Assembly: GCF_015594925.2 (NCBI RefSeq) | Contig: NZ_CP087591.1 | Span: 1,426,001 to 1,490,000, forward strand | Direction of reading: 5' to 3' | Source: Vibrio sp. VB16 | GTDB taxonomy: Bacteria > Pseudomonadota > Gammaproteobacteria > Enterobacterales > Vibrionaceae | Length of the DNA stretch: 64,000 bases | Shown here: positions 15,812 through 25,511 of the stretch, piece after piece | Layout: every line of letters starts with the position of its first letter | How positions within the stretch are numbered: position 1 is the stretch's first letter | Program-made: the position numbers and the translations under genes | The notes under the pieces: model-generated | The model's database searches: none | Told to the model about the DNA's origin: nothing | Seen by the model: only the letters and a program-made list of their open reading frames with translations

Positions 15812-17731
15812 TTAACTAAGTTTATCTATGTCGGCGTAGCCTTTGGGCGGTGGTGTCCAACCTCTTTCTGTTCGCGCATGGTTGTCGGAACGGTCATTAT
15901 TCATTGCAGAACTGATCGCATTCTCAAGTTCTATAAATAATTTCTGATACGCGACATCATATTTGTCCTCTTCTGAGGCTTCTTTCCAAGTTGCAAACAT
16001 CTTATCCGCCCCAAGGTTTTCAATCGCGACAAAAGCATTTTTTTGCTGCTCTACCTGAAATGGATGAAAGCCGACATCTTTAAGTGCTTGTTTACCGGCT
16101 TCTAAAGCAGAAAAATAGGTCTCCGAGATAATGGTGTCTGCACCCGCTAATCGTAGCGCATATGAATGGCCTCTATCGAACGCTCGGGCAATTATCTTAA
16201 CGTTGGGATAGGTATGTTTTACATACTCTACTAACTCTTTAACCGCTTCCTTATTGTCAATAGTAATAACGATAACGGTTGCTCGCTCTATTCCCGCGGT
16301 ATGCAGTAAATCAGGCTTGGTGGCATCCCCAAAATAGCTTTTGATGTTGATCTTTCGTAGATTATCAATCTGGGTTGGTTCAATGTCCAACACCGTTGTT
16401 TTAACGTTATTAGCACTTAGCAACCTTGTGACTATTTGGCCAAAACGTCCAACTCCAGCAATAATGACATTGCCTTCTGCGTCAATATTGTCAGGTTCTC
16501 GGTCGTTTTCATTTTTCTGATACCTAGGCAGTATTACTTTGTCGAATAATATGAATAATCCGGGTGTTAAGAACATAGAAAGTGCGACAACCAAAGAAAG
16601 TGTCTGCGCTATACCTTGCGGTAATACGTGATTCTGCACGGTAAAACTAAGTAAAACAAATCCGAACTCGCCCGCTTGGGCAAGACTCAAAGCAAATAAC
16701 CAGCGATTGCTCTTTTTAATGCGAAAAATAATGGCGAGTACAAAAAGCACCGTTCCCTTAAGTAACATTAAACCAATAGTTAGACAGATAATCAGCATAA
16801 AATCACTGAATAGAACGTCAAAGTTAATTCCTGCTCCAACAGTAATAAAAAATAGACCGAGCAATAACCCTTTGAATGGCTCTATATTGGATTCTAGCTC
16901 ATGCCTAAATTCACTGTTTGCTAACACGACGCCAGCCAGAAATGTACCTAATGCAGGAGATAAACCGACCAAACTCATTAAAGCCGCTATACCGATCACT
17001 AACATTAGCGAAGTAGCTGTAAATATTTCTCGTAAGCCAGATTTAGCCACGTATTTGAATAATGGACGGCTTAAGAAATGTCCTCCTACAACGACAACAG
17101 CAATAGAAAGAATGATGACTAATCCATAACCCCAACTCGGTAAACCAGCGACTAAGCTAAGTTCATCGTGGTGTTCTGCCGCTTGCGAAACCATAGATTT
17201 AGCGGCTTCGACAAGTTCAGGTAGGGCGAGTAGAGGAACAAACGCCAACATGGGGATCACGGCAATATCTTGAAACAGTAGCACTGAAAAGGCATTTCTT
17301 GCCCCTTCTGTTTTTTCTAGTCCTTTTTCGCTAAAGGTTTGTAAAACGATAGCGGTTGAAGACAAGGCAAAAACTAATCCGATGCTTAATGACACGGTCC
17401 AGCTAATATCGAACATCATGGCGATGCCCATTACCGCAGCCGTAGTCAATCCTACTTGAAGCCCCCCAAGGCCAATCAATTTGTTTCTCATCGCCCAAAG
17501 CATTTTTGGTTCTAGTTCTAAGCCAACGAGAAACAGCATCATCACCACTCCAAATTCAGCAACGTGCTGAATGGATGTCGTCTCGTCACCCACTAAACCA
17601 ATTATTGGCCCGATGACTACGCCAGCGATCAGGTAACCCAACACAGATCCTAAGCCTAATCGTTTCGCTAATGGCACGGCGATAACCGCGGCACTCAGGT
17701 AAATAAACGCTTGTAGGAAATAGCCCGTCAT
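15812..17731 (-). CDS. kefB: Glutathione-gated K+ efflux antiporter, KefB/KefC family
   Basis: This is an inner-membrane CPA2 potassium/proton antiporter opened by glutathione adducts of electrophiles, acidifying the cytoplasm for protection. Twelve or so helices fill the first 380 residues, including the GYLIAGVVIGP and LVGLELEPKMLW segments. A Trk/RCK NAD-binding domain follows (about 405-520, GVGRFGQIVTRLL and the distal acidic LDIEP). The C-terminal tail is hydrophilic. The start overlaps the stop of the upstream ancillary oxidoreductase (ATGA at 17728-17731), the arrangement known for kefG-kefB. KefB and KefC are hard to separate by eye, so the symbol is provisional. Confidence 0.9.
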   Translation of the reverse strand: MTGYFLQAFIYLSAAVIAVPLAKRLGLGSVLGYLIAGVVIGPIIGLVGDETTSIQHVAEFGVVMMLFLVGLELEPKMLWAMRNKLIGLGGLQVGLTTAAVMGIAMMFDISWTVSLSIGLVFALSSTAIVLQTFSEKGLEKTEGARNAFSVLLFQDIAVIPMLAFVPLLALPELVEAAKSMVSQAAEHHDELSLVAGLPSWGYGLVIILSIAVVVVGGHFLSRPLFKYVAKSGLREIFTATSLMLVIGIAALMSLVGLSPALGTFLAGVVLANSEFRHELESNIEPFKGLLLGLFFITVGAGINFDVLFSDFMLIICLTIGLMLLKGTVLFVLAIIFRIKKSNRWLFALSLAQAGEFGFVLLSFTVQNHVLPQGIAQTLSLVVALSMFLTPGLFILFDKVILPRYQKNENDREPDNIDAEGNVIIAGVGRFGQIVTRLLSANNVKTTVLDIEPTQIDNLRKINIKSYFGDATKPDLLHTAGIERATVIVITIDNKEAVKELVEYVKHTYPNVKIIARAFDRGHSYALRLAGADTIISETYFSALEAGKQALKDVGFHPFQVEQQKNAFVAIENLGADKMFATWKEASEEDKYDVAYQKLFIELENAISSAMNNDRSDNHARTERGWTPPPKGYADIDKLS

Positions 17732-18333
17732 TTATTTTTCTCCGATGTCACCCGGTTGGTCGACAAATCTGCACTTGCTCCCCTTACCAGATCGTCTAAT
17801 TTTGTTCGCCATTGATCTAAGTGGGTGTCTAGTTTGCCTTCTTCAACGGTTGTTCTTGACCCAAATAAAGTGAAAGGTGAGAGGTATGTCATATGGGTAA
17901 GATTTGCCATTTGCTCTAACGGGTACAAAAGTTCTGAGATGGTAAAATGATTGTAACCATCTTTTCGATAAGCGTCTTCCGGGCCACCAGCCGTTAGCGC
18001 GCACATGAATGCCTTATTCATCAGAGCTGTTCCGTCTTCTCCGTAGGCAAAACCATGTTCTAACACCAGGTCTTGCCATTCTTTAAGCATTGAGGGGGTG
18101 GAATACCAATAGAGTGGAAACTGGAAAACAATAACATCGTGGTTCTCCAGTCGTTGTTGTTCTGCATCTATATCAATCTGAAAGGTCGGATACTGAGCGT
18201 AGAGGTCAATCGCGGTCACGCCGTCAATGTTCAATGCGATTTCAAACATCGGTTTATTGATTTCTGAACGGCGTAAAGAAGGGTGCGCAAAAAGTAATAG
18301 GACTTTATTGTTCTTTGACGTCTCATCATTCAT
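17728..18333 (-). CDS. kefG: Kef ancillary quinone oxidoreductase, KefG/KefF type
   Basis: This is a small flavodoxin-fold NAD(P)H oxidoreductase that binds and activates a Kef channel. The LLFAHPSLRRSEINK segment, FQFPLYWYSTPSMLKEW, and TAGGPEDAY are characteristic of the KefF/KefG/MdaB family. The 201 residues fit. The gene overlaps the antiporter gene by 4 bp, so the two proteins are made together. By analogy with E. coli it would sit on the cytoplasmic face of the antiporter. Whether it is KefG or KefF cannot be decided from sequence alone. Confidence 0.9.
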   Translation of the reverse strand: MNDETSKNNKVLLLFAHPSLRRSEINKPMFEIALNIDGVTAIDLYAQYPTFQIDIDAEQQRLENHDVIVFQFPLYWYSTPSMLKEWQDLVLEHGFAYGEDGTALMNKAFMCALTAGGPEDAYRKDGYNHFTISELLYPLEQMANLTHMTYLSPFTLFGSRTTVEEGKLDTHLDQWRTKLDDLVRGASADLSTNRVTSEKNK

Positions 18334-18633
18334 TTGAAGTTCCGTTATGTATAAATTGGGTCATGTATTTAGTGTGTTATCAGGCTTTTTTATCCCTAAA
18401 TACCATAATAGTAGTGTTCTAGAGTAATTGATATTGAGTCGCTAGTATTTGATTTTTGATGTTTGTTTTAGCAGGAACTGCACAATTAACAACCTATTTA
18501 GGAAGGGCATCAGGTCTGTAATGTCGATATATTTATATCGACAAAAATTCTCACTTATCAGTGAAGCTATATAAGCGTATACTTGTATATACTAGATTGT
18601 ATAAATGACAAGAATAAGTATACAGAGGAACAG
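18334..18633. promoter_or_regulatory. Control region of fabH paralogue with two dyads
   Basis: Two palindromic elements lie here. At 18522-18543, arms TGTCGATATA and TATATCGACA flank a TT centre, a perfect 22-bp operator-like site. At 18574-18593 is AGCGTATACTTGTATATACT, which has the same geometry and similar ends as the FabR-like sites before the desaturase (4441-4484). No gene fits between them. Confidence 0.55.
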
Positions 18634-19719
18634 ATGACCAAGTACTACGCTGAAATAACCGGTTGGGGAAAATGTATCCCACCAGCGGTATTATCCAATG
18701 CTGATTTAAGCACTTTCATAGAAACCTCTGATGAGTGGATCCGTTCTAGAACGGGTATTGAGAACAGACGAATAAGCCATGTAAACACATCAGAACTTGC
18801 GACAGTTGCCGCAAAACATGCCCTTGCATGCGCAGGTATTGAAGCGAAAGATCTTGATATCATCATCGTTGCAACCTGCTCAGCCGATTCTCTTATCCCA
18901 AATATAGCGTCTAAGGTTCAACAGAATCTTGGTGTCGTTGGCGCCGCCGCATTTGATTTGAACGCCGCATGTACTGGCTTTGTTTATGGGTTAGAAACGG
19001 CAACACGCTTAATTCAAGCGGGTAACTATAAAAATGCGCTAGTTATTGGCGCAGAAAGATTATCGTTTTTCATTGATTGGAGCCAACGAGATACCGCGGT
19101 TCTATTTGGAGACGGTGCAGGTGCTGCAGTTCTTAGTAGAACCGAGGAAAACGTTGGTCTGCAAGAGGCGCTCATTGGATGTGACTCTGCTGGACGCGAT
19201 ATCCTATCGGTGCCCAAATTTGGTACTAGCATGGACCGTTTTGCTGCGAATAATGGCTACTTTGATTTTAATTTTGTCGGTCGTGATATCTTTAAGCGCG
19301 CCGTTAAAGGGATGGGTGTCGCTGCTCAGACGGTGTTGAAGCGTGCAGGGATGAGTACGCAAGATATTGATATTCTTATCCCTCATCAGGCGAATATACG
19401 AATTATTCAAACGCTGGCAGATTTGGCTGGAATTTCTCAAGATAAAGCGTTTGTTAATATTCAGAATTACGGTAACACTTCAGCAGCGACCGTACCTATT
19501 GCCTTGTGTGAAGCACTTGAACAAGGGCGTGTGAAACCAGGAGACAACATCTTGGTCGCCGCGTTTGGCGCCGGTTTGACCTGGGGGTCGGGTTTATTAA
19601 AATGGGGCCAAAGAGTGACGCCTTTAGGCAGTAGTGATGCGGCGTTACCTGATTGCGATAAAACGGCACTAGAGCTTATTGAAGAACATAAAGACCACTG
19701 CTTTAATCGGCCGGAATAA
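18634..19719 (+). CDS. 3-Oxoacyl-ACP synthase III (FabH paralogue)
   Basis: This is a condensing enzyme of the KAS III family, which joins a short acyl-CoA to malonyl-ACP to start fatty-acid synthesis. The catalytic triad is complete: Cys113 (AACTGF), His251 (PHQAN) and Asn281 (GNTSAA). The ATG at 18634 is used because AGAGGAA lies just upstream; the frame is open further back but includes promoter elements. The 361-residue length exceeds the roughly 317 of the housekeeping FabH because of a longer C-terminus. It stands alone, away from the fab cluster, so it is likely the second FabH of vibrios, with a different primer preference. A FabR-like palindrome upstream suggests membrane-lipid control. 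Confidence 0.9.
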   Translation: MTKYYAEITGWGKCIPPAVLSNADLSTFIETSDEWIRSRTGIENRRISHVNTSELATVAAKHALACAGIEAKDLDIIIVATCSADSLIPNIASKVQQNLGVVGAAAFDLNAACTGFVYGLETATRLIQAGNYKNALVIGAERLSFFIDWSQRDTAVLFGDGAGAAVLSRTEENVGLQEALIGCDSAGRDILSVPKFGTSMDRFAANNGYFDFNFVGRDIFKRAVKGMGVAAQTVLKRAGMSTQDIDILIPHQANIRIIQTLADLAGISQDKAFVNIQNYGNTSAATVPIALCEALEQGRVKPGDNILVAAFGAGLTWGSGLLKWGQRVTPLGSSDAALPDCDKTALELIEEHKDHCFNRPE

Positions 19720-19733
19720 AAAGAAAGTGTTAG

Positions 19734-19764
19734 TAATAAAGGAGCCTACAAGGCTCCTTTATTA
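19734..19764. terminator. Terminator between fabH paralogue and marC-like gene
   Basis: A perfect 13-bp inverted repeat, TAATAAAGGAGCC and GGCTCCTTTATTA, surrounds a TACAA loop. It sits between convergent genes and probably serves both. Confidence 0.85.
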
Positions 19765-19819
19765 CATCAATCGATGTTGTTTCCTAATCTAACGAGTAGC
19801 GTTGTCGTTGGTTGACTCT

Positions 19820-20437
19820 TTAGCCAATGGCCTTCACCACGGCCGTCACTCCAGTGATCACCATTTGCGTTCCTATGACAGCAAGTATTAAACCCATTAG
19901 TCGTGTGACAATACTAAGGCCACTTTTTCCGATCAATGCCAGAATATTTGAGCTGAAAATAAAACAGAAGAAAGTGATAAGGCATAAAACCGCAAATACC
20001 GATACAGTGATTATTATCCCTGTTATCTCTCCTGAGGAAGAATAATTCATTGCCGTTGCAATGGTTCCTGGACCAGCAAGAAGCGGTACGGCTAAAGGCG
20101 ACACTGCTATATCAGCGTCTTCATTACCTTCAGAAGAATGTAATTTGGAACCATGCCCATTAAGCATATGATATCCGACAAGAAAAACCAAAATACCCCC
20201 AGTTATTCTTAATGCAGATATGGTGATACCAAATAGGTGAAAGATCACCTTTCCAAGTAGAGCAAAAGAGAGAATGACAATAAATGTAATAATGAGCGCT
20301 TTCGCTGCGATTTTAATTTGCTCTGCTTTGCTTTTGTCTCCGACCAATCCGGCAAAGGCTGCAGTATTGGCGATCGGGTTCATGATTGCAAAAAATCCTA
20401 AGAAGATGGTCATCACTTGTGTATATAGATCATTCAT
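19820..20437 (-). CDS. MarC-family integral membrane protein (YhgN-like)
   Basis: The product has 205 residues and six predicted membrane helices. The start MNDLYTQVMTIFLGFFAIMNPIANTAAF matches the MarC/YhgN family, and the PLAVPLLAGPGTIATA and LRITGGILVFLVGYHML segments are its conserved repeats. MarC proteins were once linked to multiple antibiotic resistance but that role was withdrawn; the transport substrate is unknown. The gene is monocistronic and convergent with the fabH paralogue. Confidence 0.9.
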   Translation of the reverse strand: MNDLYTQVMTIFLGFFAIMNPIANTAAFAGLVGDKSKAEQIKIAAKALIITFIVILSFALLGKVIFHLFGITISALRITGGILVFLVGYHMLNGHGSKLHSSEGNEDADIAVSPLAVPLLAGPGTIATAMNYSSSGEITGIIITVSVFAVLCLITFFCFIFSSNILALIGKSGLSIVTRLMGLILAVIGTQMVITGVTAVVKAIG

Positions 20438-20883
20438 TTAGTTACTATCCCTGCTGTTAATTCTAATCTTTGTAATTTGTGCACGAAAGTATACATTACT
20501 AGGGTGGTAGAAATCACATGCATACTCATTCTAAACTTGTTGCAGTACTGTCAAATTCACTGCCAATGTGGCAAGATTGAATTAGGTTCAGTTATAAATA
20601 CCATCAATAGATTTAACAAAATTGAATACAAATTACGGTATCGAACCAAACGTTCTATTCCGGAAATTGTGCGCATTGGGATATCAGGTGATTATTTTGC
20701 GTGAGAAAGTTAAGCATAAAATGGCGTGACAGAGGTGAAATTATAGTTCTCTCGGGCGCTTAGTATGGGGTAATGAATATCGGTTCTATACGAGTCGTGT
20801 AGAGTATTTTGATTAAAATATTTGTGTCTACTTCTTGATCACATGTTTTATTTTTTATAGGTTAAATTTGAAAGATCAAATCG
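20438..20883. other. Intergenic region, no recognised element
   Basis: 446 bp between the divergent marC-like gene and a sensor cyclase gene. A 75-codon frame at 20477-20704 has no ribosome site or recognisable content and is not called. I see only AT-rich promoter-like sequence. Confidence 0.5.
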
Positions 20884-23535
20884 ATGGTTAATCGCGGTAG
20901 CGTTAGATATTTAAGGCGATACACTGTAATGGCAATACTAGCACTGGCTTGCGTCGGTGTTTGGTGGCAATTGTCAAATTGGTACCACTCTTATTTATCA
21001 GAAGTACATTCAAGTAAAGTTCGTGTTGAGTTGGAAAGGTACGCATATGACTTGTCTGCAATTATACAATCTCGCGAAAACTTATTGAATGTACTTGCTT
21101 CTTATGTAGAAACTGACGTTGCTAATACGCCCAATCCCTCTTTTTATTCAGCGAAAAGGGCTGAAACATTTTTGATTGGTTTATTTTCATCGACGGTTGG
21201 TGTTCGCAATTTTGCTATAGCGCCTGAAGGCCGTATTAATATGGTTTTTCCGTTAGTTGGTAATGAAGAAGCATTAGGACATGATCTTTTAAATGATCCC
21301 CATTTAGGTGTTAAAGATGTAACGTACCGTGCGATCAAGAGTCGAGCCATTGCGTACTCAACCCCGTATGAATTGAGACAAGGTGGTCTTGGTGTTGTTC
21401 TCAGAAAAGCCGTTTACAGTTCGGATGGTTTTTGGGGAATAGTAAGTATGGTTATGGATGTTATACCGATTATTGAAGACGCAGGTTTAACGGCGAGTAG
21501 TGGTAACTTCAATATAGCAATACGAGATAACGAAGGGCGTATTTTCTTTGGATCTGCGTTGATCTTTGAGCAGTCTCCGCTTGTAAAGCAAGTTAATATG
21601 GCCGATGGGTATTGGGAGATAGCGGCAACGTCTATCACCAATAATTCTATCACCAATAAGGTGCTAACTTTTCAGGTTATCCTTGCGGGTTTTTTAATTC
21701 TTGTCTGTAGTTTAGGCTTTATCTTTTTTCCAAAGACAAACAAACAAATAACAACGATTGATTCTCCAAAGGTATTTTTTGAACAACTAACACATATACC
21801 AAGCGAGACAAAGCAAGAACATTCCGGCTCCCCTAGTCGACTTATTCCATTTTTGACTAGTTTAGCCATTATTACCTTGGTTCTGGGTTTTTATCGATTT
21901 GTTGAACAGAGTAATACGATTACTCAACAATATGATTTTACAAAAGCGCTCATAAAAACTAGTGAAGATATAGAACGTAAATTGGGAACTGATCGTGAAT
22001 ATTTACAGCTAATAGCAGAAGAATTATCACAGAAAAATCTCGATCCTATTTCCTTTCAAAAGAGGTTAACAAGTTACGTTAATGACCACCCTGGCTTAAT
22101 TAATGTCACATGGTCGGATAGTGATTTCGTGATACGTCATACTGCACCAATGGAAGGGAATAGTCAGGTAATCGGGCTAAAACTCTTATTGCCTGAACCT
22201 AAGCGTGCATCTCGATTAGCATATAATAGCCGACAACCAGTATATACAAGGCCTTTTATTGTCATTCAGGGTAAACCAGCCTTTGAATTATACGTGCCAA
22301 TATTTAATCAGAATCAATTTCTTGGCACATTGGGTGGTGTTTACTCTATCAATAAACTGATGGGTTCAATATTAAAGAGAGACCCGACTTTGTCTCATTA
22401 TAAAATTGAAGTGTCAGATGCGATTGATAATGTTTTTTATCAAAACACATACAGTCAAAACAGCATTCGTTTATCAAAAGCCATTCCTTTGAAACCCGTA
22501 GGGGGGAATTTGTGGCTACGAGTGAGTTCTTTTCAACAAGGGCCGAGTAATGACATGCGAATGTTAATGTTGTTCGCTTTTACATTAGCATTTGGGTTAG
22601 TGGGAACGATATGGATTCAATACCGAGAAAGTTGTAAACACTGGAGGATCAGCAAAGAACTTCATCAAAGCCAGAAACATTTTTCTGCTGTTGCCACCGC
22701 GTCTCCTGTTGCTATCGTTATCATGAGCCAAACAACGGGACACATCTTATATGCCAATCACCAAGCCAATAAATTATTCAGTTTTTCAGGCGAATCAATT
22801 ATTGGCTGGAATAGTGACGATTTATATATGAACCCTGAAGATCGACAACTGTTATTTTGTTCTGTAAAAGAGCATGATCAGTTAGAAGGGCTCGAGCAAC
22901 ATATGAAAAAAGCGAATGGAGAACTATTGTGGACTTCAATTTCGTGTCGATTAGTTGCACATGCTGAAGAGGCGGTTTTAGTTGCCTGTATCATTGATCT
23001 TAGCGAAAGAAAGAAATATGAAGATCAGCTATACACTCAGGCTCATCATGACAATCTTACAGGGCTTCCTAACAGGAAGTTAGCCTTCGATAAGCTGGAT
23101 CTCGCGTTAGCAAAAGCGGTGATTGACAAAAATCATGTAGCATTACTCTACATCGATGTCGATCGATTCAAGAACATTAATGACTCTCTTGGCCATGTTG
23201 CAGGCGATCAACTCTTGATTGAATTGGCGAGTCGTCTTTCATGTTGCGTTCGAAGCAACGATACGGTTGCGCGCTTGGCTGGTGATGAATTCGCTATCAT
23301 ACTTCCAGAACAGGAGAGTAGTGAAGGAGCGAAGATAGTAGCAGAGAAAATTATCGAAGCTTGTTTACCTCTAGTGAGCGTTGGAGAAAAGAAAGTACCC
23401 ATCAGCGTCAGTATTGGCATTACGTTATTTCCAGATGATGCTATTGATATTGAGCAGCTCATTAGAAGTGCAGACACTGCGATGTATCAGAGTAAAGCGG
23501 CAGGGCGCAATCAATTTTGTTTTTTTTCTCCATAA
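20884..23535 (+). CDS. Multi-sensor diguanylate cyclase (CHASE, Cache-like, PAS, GGDEF)
   Basis: This is a large inner-membrane signalling protein of 883 residues. A first membrane helix (about 15-35) is followed by a CHASE-like periplasmic domain (about 60-230). Two helices follow at about 260-280 and 318-336, then a second periplasmic region resembling a Cache/CHASE domain (about 350-545) and a helix near 560-580. A PAS domain (about 600-710) leads to the GGDEF domain. The catalytic motif is AGDEF (residues 799-803), a variant known from active cyclases, and the RSND I-site lies five residues upstream. There is no EAL domain. Two separate periplasmic sensor modules in one chain are uncommon. 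Monocistronic, ending at a bidirectional terminator. Confidence 0.88.
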   Translation: MVNRGSVRYLRRYTVMAILALACVGVWWQLSNWYHSYLSEVHSSKVRVELERYAYDLSAIIQSRENLLNVLASYVETDVANTPNPSFYSAKRAETFLIGLFSSTVGVRNFAIAPEGRINMVFPLVGNEEALGHDLLNDPHLGVKDVTYRAIKSRAIAYSTPYELRQGGLGVVLRKAVYSSDGFWGIVSMVMDVIPIIEDAGLTASSGNFNIAIRDNEGRIFFGSALIFEQSPLVKQVNMADGYWEIAATSITNNSITNKVLTFQVILAGFLILVCSLGFIFFPKTNKQITTIDSPKVFFEQLTHIPSETKQEHSGSPSRLIPFLTSLAIITLVLGFYRFVEQSNTITQQYDFTKALIKTSEDIERKLGTDREYLQLIAEELSQKNLDPISFQKRLTSYVNDHPGLINVTWSDSDFVIRHTAPMEGNSQVIGLKLLLPEPKRASRLAYNSRQPVYTRPFIVIQGKPAFELYVPIFNQNQFLGTLGGVYSINKLMGSILKRDPTLSHYKIEVSDAIDNVFYQNTYSQNSIRLSKAIPLKPVGGNLWLRVSSFQQGPSNDMRMLMLFAFTLAFGLVGTIWIQYRESCKHWRISKELHQSQKHFSAVATASPVAIVIMSQTTGHILYANHQANKLFSFSGESIIGWNSDDLYMNPEDRQLLFCSVKEHDQLEGLEQHMKKANGELLWTSISCRLVAHAEEAVLVACIIDLSERKKYEDQLYTQAHHDNLTGLPNRKLAFDKLDLALAKAVIDKNHVALLYIDVDRFKNINDSLGHVAGDQLLIELASRLSCCVRSNDTVARLAGDEFAIILPEQESSEGAKIVAEKIIEACLPLVSVGEKKVPISVSIGITLFPDDAIDIEQLIRSADTAMYQSKAAGRNQFCFFSP

Positions 23536-23631
23536 ATGCATGATCAAGAAGATGAGTCACGCATGCTGGAGAAGTAGGTAAGAGAAGATTTAGATCGTCT
23601 TTGTTGTTAAGGCGATGGTTACGGGGAATGG

Positions 23632-23661
23632 GAATAAGGGAGCGATTAAGCTCCCTTATTC
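23632..23661. terminator. Bidirectional terminator
   Basis: GAATAAGGGAGC and GCTCCCTTATTC form a perfect 12-bp stem with a GATTAA loop between the convergent cyclase and CoA-disulfide reductase genes. Confidence 0.85.
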
Positions 23662-23665
23662 GGTT

Positions 23666-25369
23666 TTAAGCTTTAGAGAATATCAATGTTCTGTAACCAC
23701 CGATGAGATTACGTGCTTTGTAACCATTGTTGGCTAGTTGACGGTAAGCCACATTGCCACGCAATCCTACGGCGCAAAGAATGATAATTTCTTTATCTTT
23801 TGGAAGCTCATTCATTCTGGGGCGAAGCTCATCCACTGGGATATTAATTGCACCTTCCAATGTTCCAAAGTTTTGGATTTCCATTGGTGTACGAACATCA
23901 AGAATGAAGTGCTCATCTGTTAACGTATCTAATTCATCGAAATGTATCGCTCTTGCATCGCCGTTTTCAATGTTGTTAGCAACAAAAGCGGCTTGGTTAA
24001 TCACGTCTTTTGCACTGCCAAATGGTGGCGCGTAAGTTAACTCAAGATGCTGCAGTTGGTCGATAGTCATACCTGCGCGCTGAGCAACCGCCATAATATC
24101 AATACGCTTATCTACGCCGTCTTTACCTGCCGCCTGTGCGCCAAGAATTTTCTTAGTCTCTGGGCAGTAAAGCATCTTAAACGAAACGATTTCCGCACCA
24201 GGGTAGTAGCTCGCATGGCTGGCGGTATGCACATAAACCTTTCTGTAGGGAATACCTTCACGCTTAAGTGTTTTTTCATTCTTACCCGTAGACGCAATGG
24301 CTAAGTCAAAGATCTTACAGATAGCGGTGCCCTGTGTTCCTTGATACGTTTGCTCACGACCAAACATATTATCCGCAGCCATACGACCTTGACGATTCGC
24401 GGGGCCAGCGAGTGGAACAACCGTCGGGTTGCCAGTAATAAAGTCCGCTTCTTCGATTGCGTCACCGACTGCATAAATAGAAGGGTCACTACTTTGCATT
24501 GTTGGAGTTGTCCAGATCCCACCAAGCTCACCGATTCTGAGGCCTGCATCTTGTGCTAGTTTGATTTCAGGCCGTACGCCAATCGCCATCACTAGAATCT
24601 CAGTTTTGATTATTTCGCCGCTGTTTAGGCTAAGATTTAGGTGGCCTTGTATATGTGGATGTTCGTCCGTTTCGCCACTCTCAATCGTCGCAACGTGGGG
24701 CTCTTGAACATATTCTACGGCTTCTAAAGCAACACCTAAGCGAAGGTCAACGCCTTTTTCTTTGATTTCAGCATGAGCAAAGCCTGCCATCTCGCGGTCG
24801 ACAGGTGTCATGACCTGATCGGCTAACTCGACAAGTGTCGTTTTAATGCCGAGCTGATGGAATGCTTCCATCATCTCTAACCCGATGAAACCACCGCCCA
24901 CAACCGTGGCATGTTCTGGGCGATTCATACGGATAGTATTAAGGATCTTGTCCATATCTGGGATATTACGCAGTGAATGCGTAATTGGGTTTTTAATACC
25001 AGGGATAGGTGGAACGATGGGGCCAGCACCTGGGCTTAGTACCAAGAAATCATAATTTTCAGTATATTCTGAACCGTCTAATACGTTCTTAATGGTAACG
25101 AATTTGTTCTCTTTATCTATGCTGATAACTTCGCTCATTGTACGAACATCTACATTGAATCGTGCTAGGAAGCTTTCTGGTGTCTGTAGGAGTAGGTTGC
25201 TTCTTTCTGTAATGTCACCACCGATATGGTATGGCAAGCCGCAGTTAGCAAAAGATACAAACTCGCCACGTTCAAACATGATAATTTCAGCGTCTTCGCT
25301 TAAACGCCTTGCGCGTGCAGCGGCAGAAGCACCACCGGCCACACCACCAATAATCACGATTTTAGTCAT
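23666..25369 (-). CDS. CoA-disulfide reductase with C-terminal rhodanese domain
   Basis: This is a flavoprotein of the CoADR-Rhd type, which reduces CoA-disulfide, CoA-persulfide or polysulfide with NAD(P)H. The FAD motif GGVAGGASAAARAR opens the protein. The single redox cysteine is Cys43 (SFANCGLPYH), the position used by CoADR enzymes. The NAD(P)H motif is VVGGGFIGLEM. After the dimerisation domain comes a rhodanese domain (about 455-567) with active Cys532 (CAVGLRG). The ATG at 25369 has GGAG at ideal spacing; an in-frame TTG at 25381 is part of that ribosome site. It lies downstream of a small membrane protein and next to a persulfide-type regulator, supporting a role in sulfane-sulfur handling. 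Confidence 0.92.
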   Translation of the reverse strand: MTKIVIIGGVAGGASAAARARRLSEDAEIIMFERGEFVSFANCGLPYHIGGDITERSNLLLQTPESFLARFNVDVRTMSEVISIDKENKFVTIKNVLDGSEYTENYDFLVLSPGAGPIVPPIPGIKNPITHSLRNIPDMDKILNTIRMNRPEHATVVGGGFIGLEMMEAFHQLGIKTTLVELADQVMTPVDREMAGFAHAEIKEKGVDLRLGVALEAVEYVQEPHVATIESGETDEHPHIQGHLNLSLNSGEIIKTEILVMAIGVRPEIKLAQDAGLRIGELGGIWTTPTMQSSDPSIYAVGDAIEEADFITGNPTVVPLAGPANRQGRMAADNMFGREQTYQGTQGTAICKIFDLAIASTGKNEKTLKREGIPYRKVYVHTASHASYYPGAEIVSFKMLYCPETKKILGAQAAGKDGVDKRIDIMAVAQRAGMTIDQLQHLELTYAPPFGSAKDVINQAAFVANNIENGDARAIHFDELDTLTDEHFILDVRTPMEIQNFGTLEGAINIPVDELRPRMNELPKDKEIIILCAVGLRGNVAYRQLANNGYKARNLIGGYRTLIFSKA

Positions 25370-25511
25370 AGTATTCTCCAAAAATAAATTTGTGTCTCAG
25401 CTCTATCTAAGCCAAAAAATAAAGTATTAAATAACAAAAAGCTAAGAAAAAACAACAACACCCACTAATCGATGTAGACTTAGCGGGTAATAAATTATGC
25501 TTTCTTAGTTT

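Noticed and set aside
16707..17129. 140-codon frame opposite the Kef antiporter gene
   Set aside because: It is a shadow of a hydrophobic membrane protein read on the other strand, with no start signal.
20477..20704. 75-codon frame between the marC-like and cyclase genes
   Set aside because: Composition and lack of a ribosome site argue against it; no motif is recognisable.
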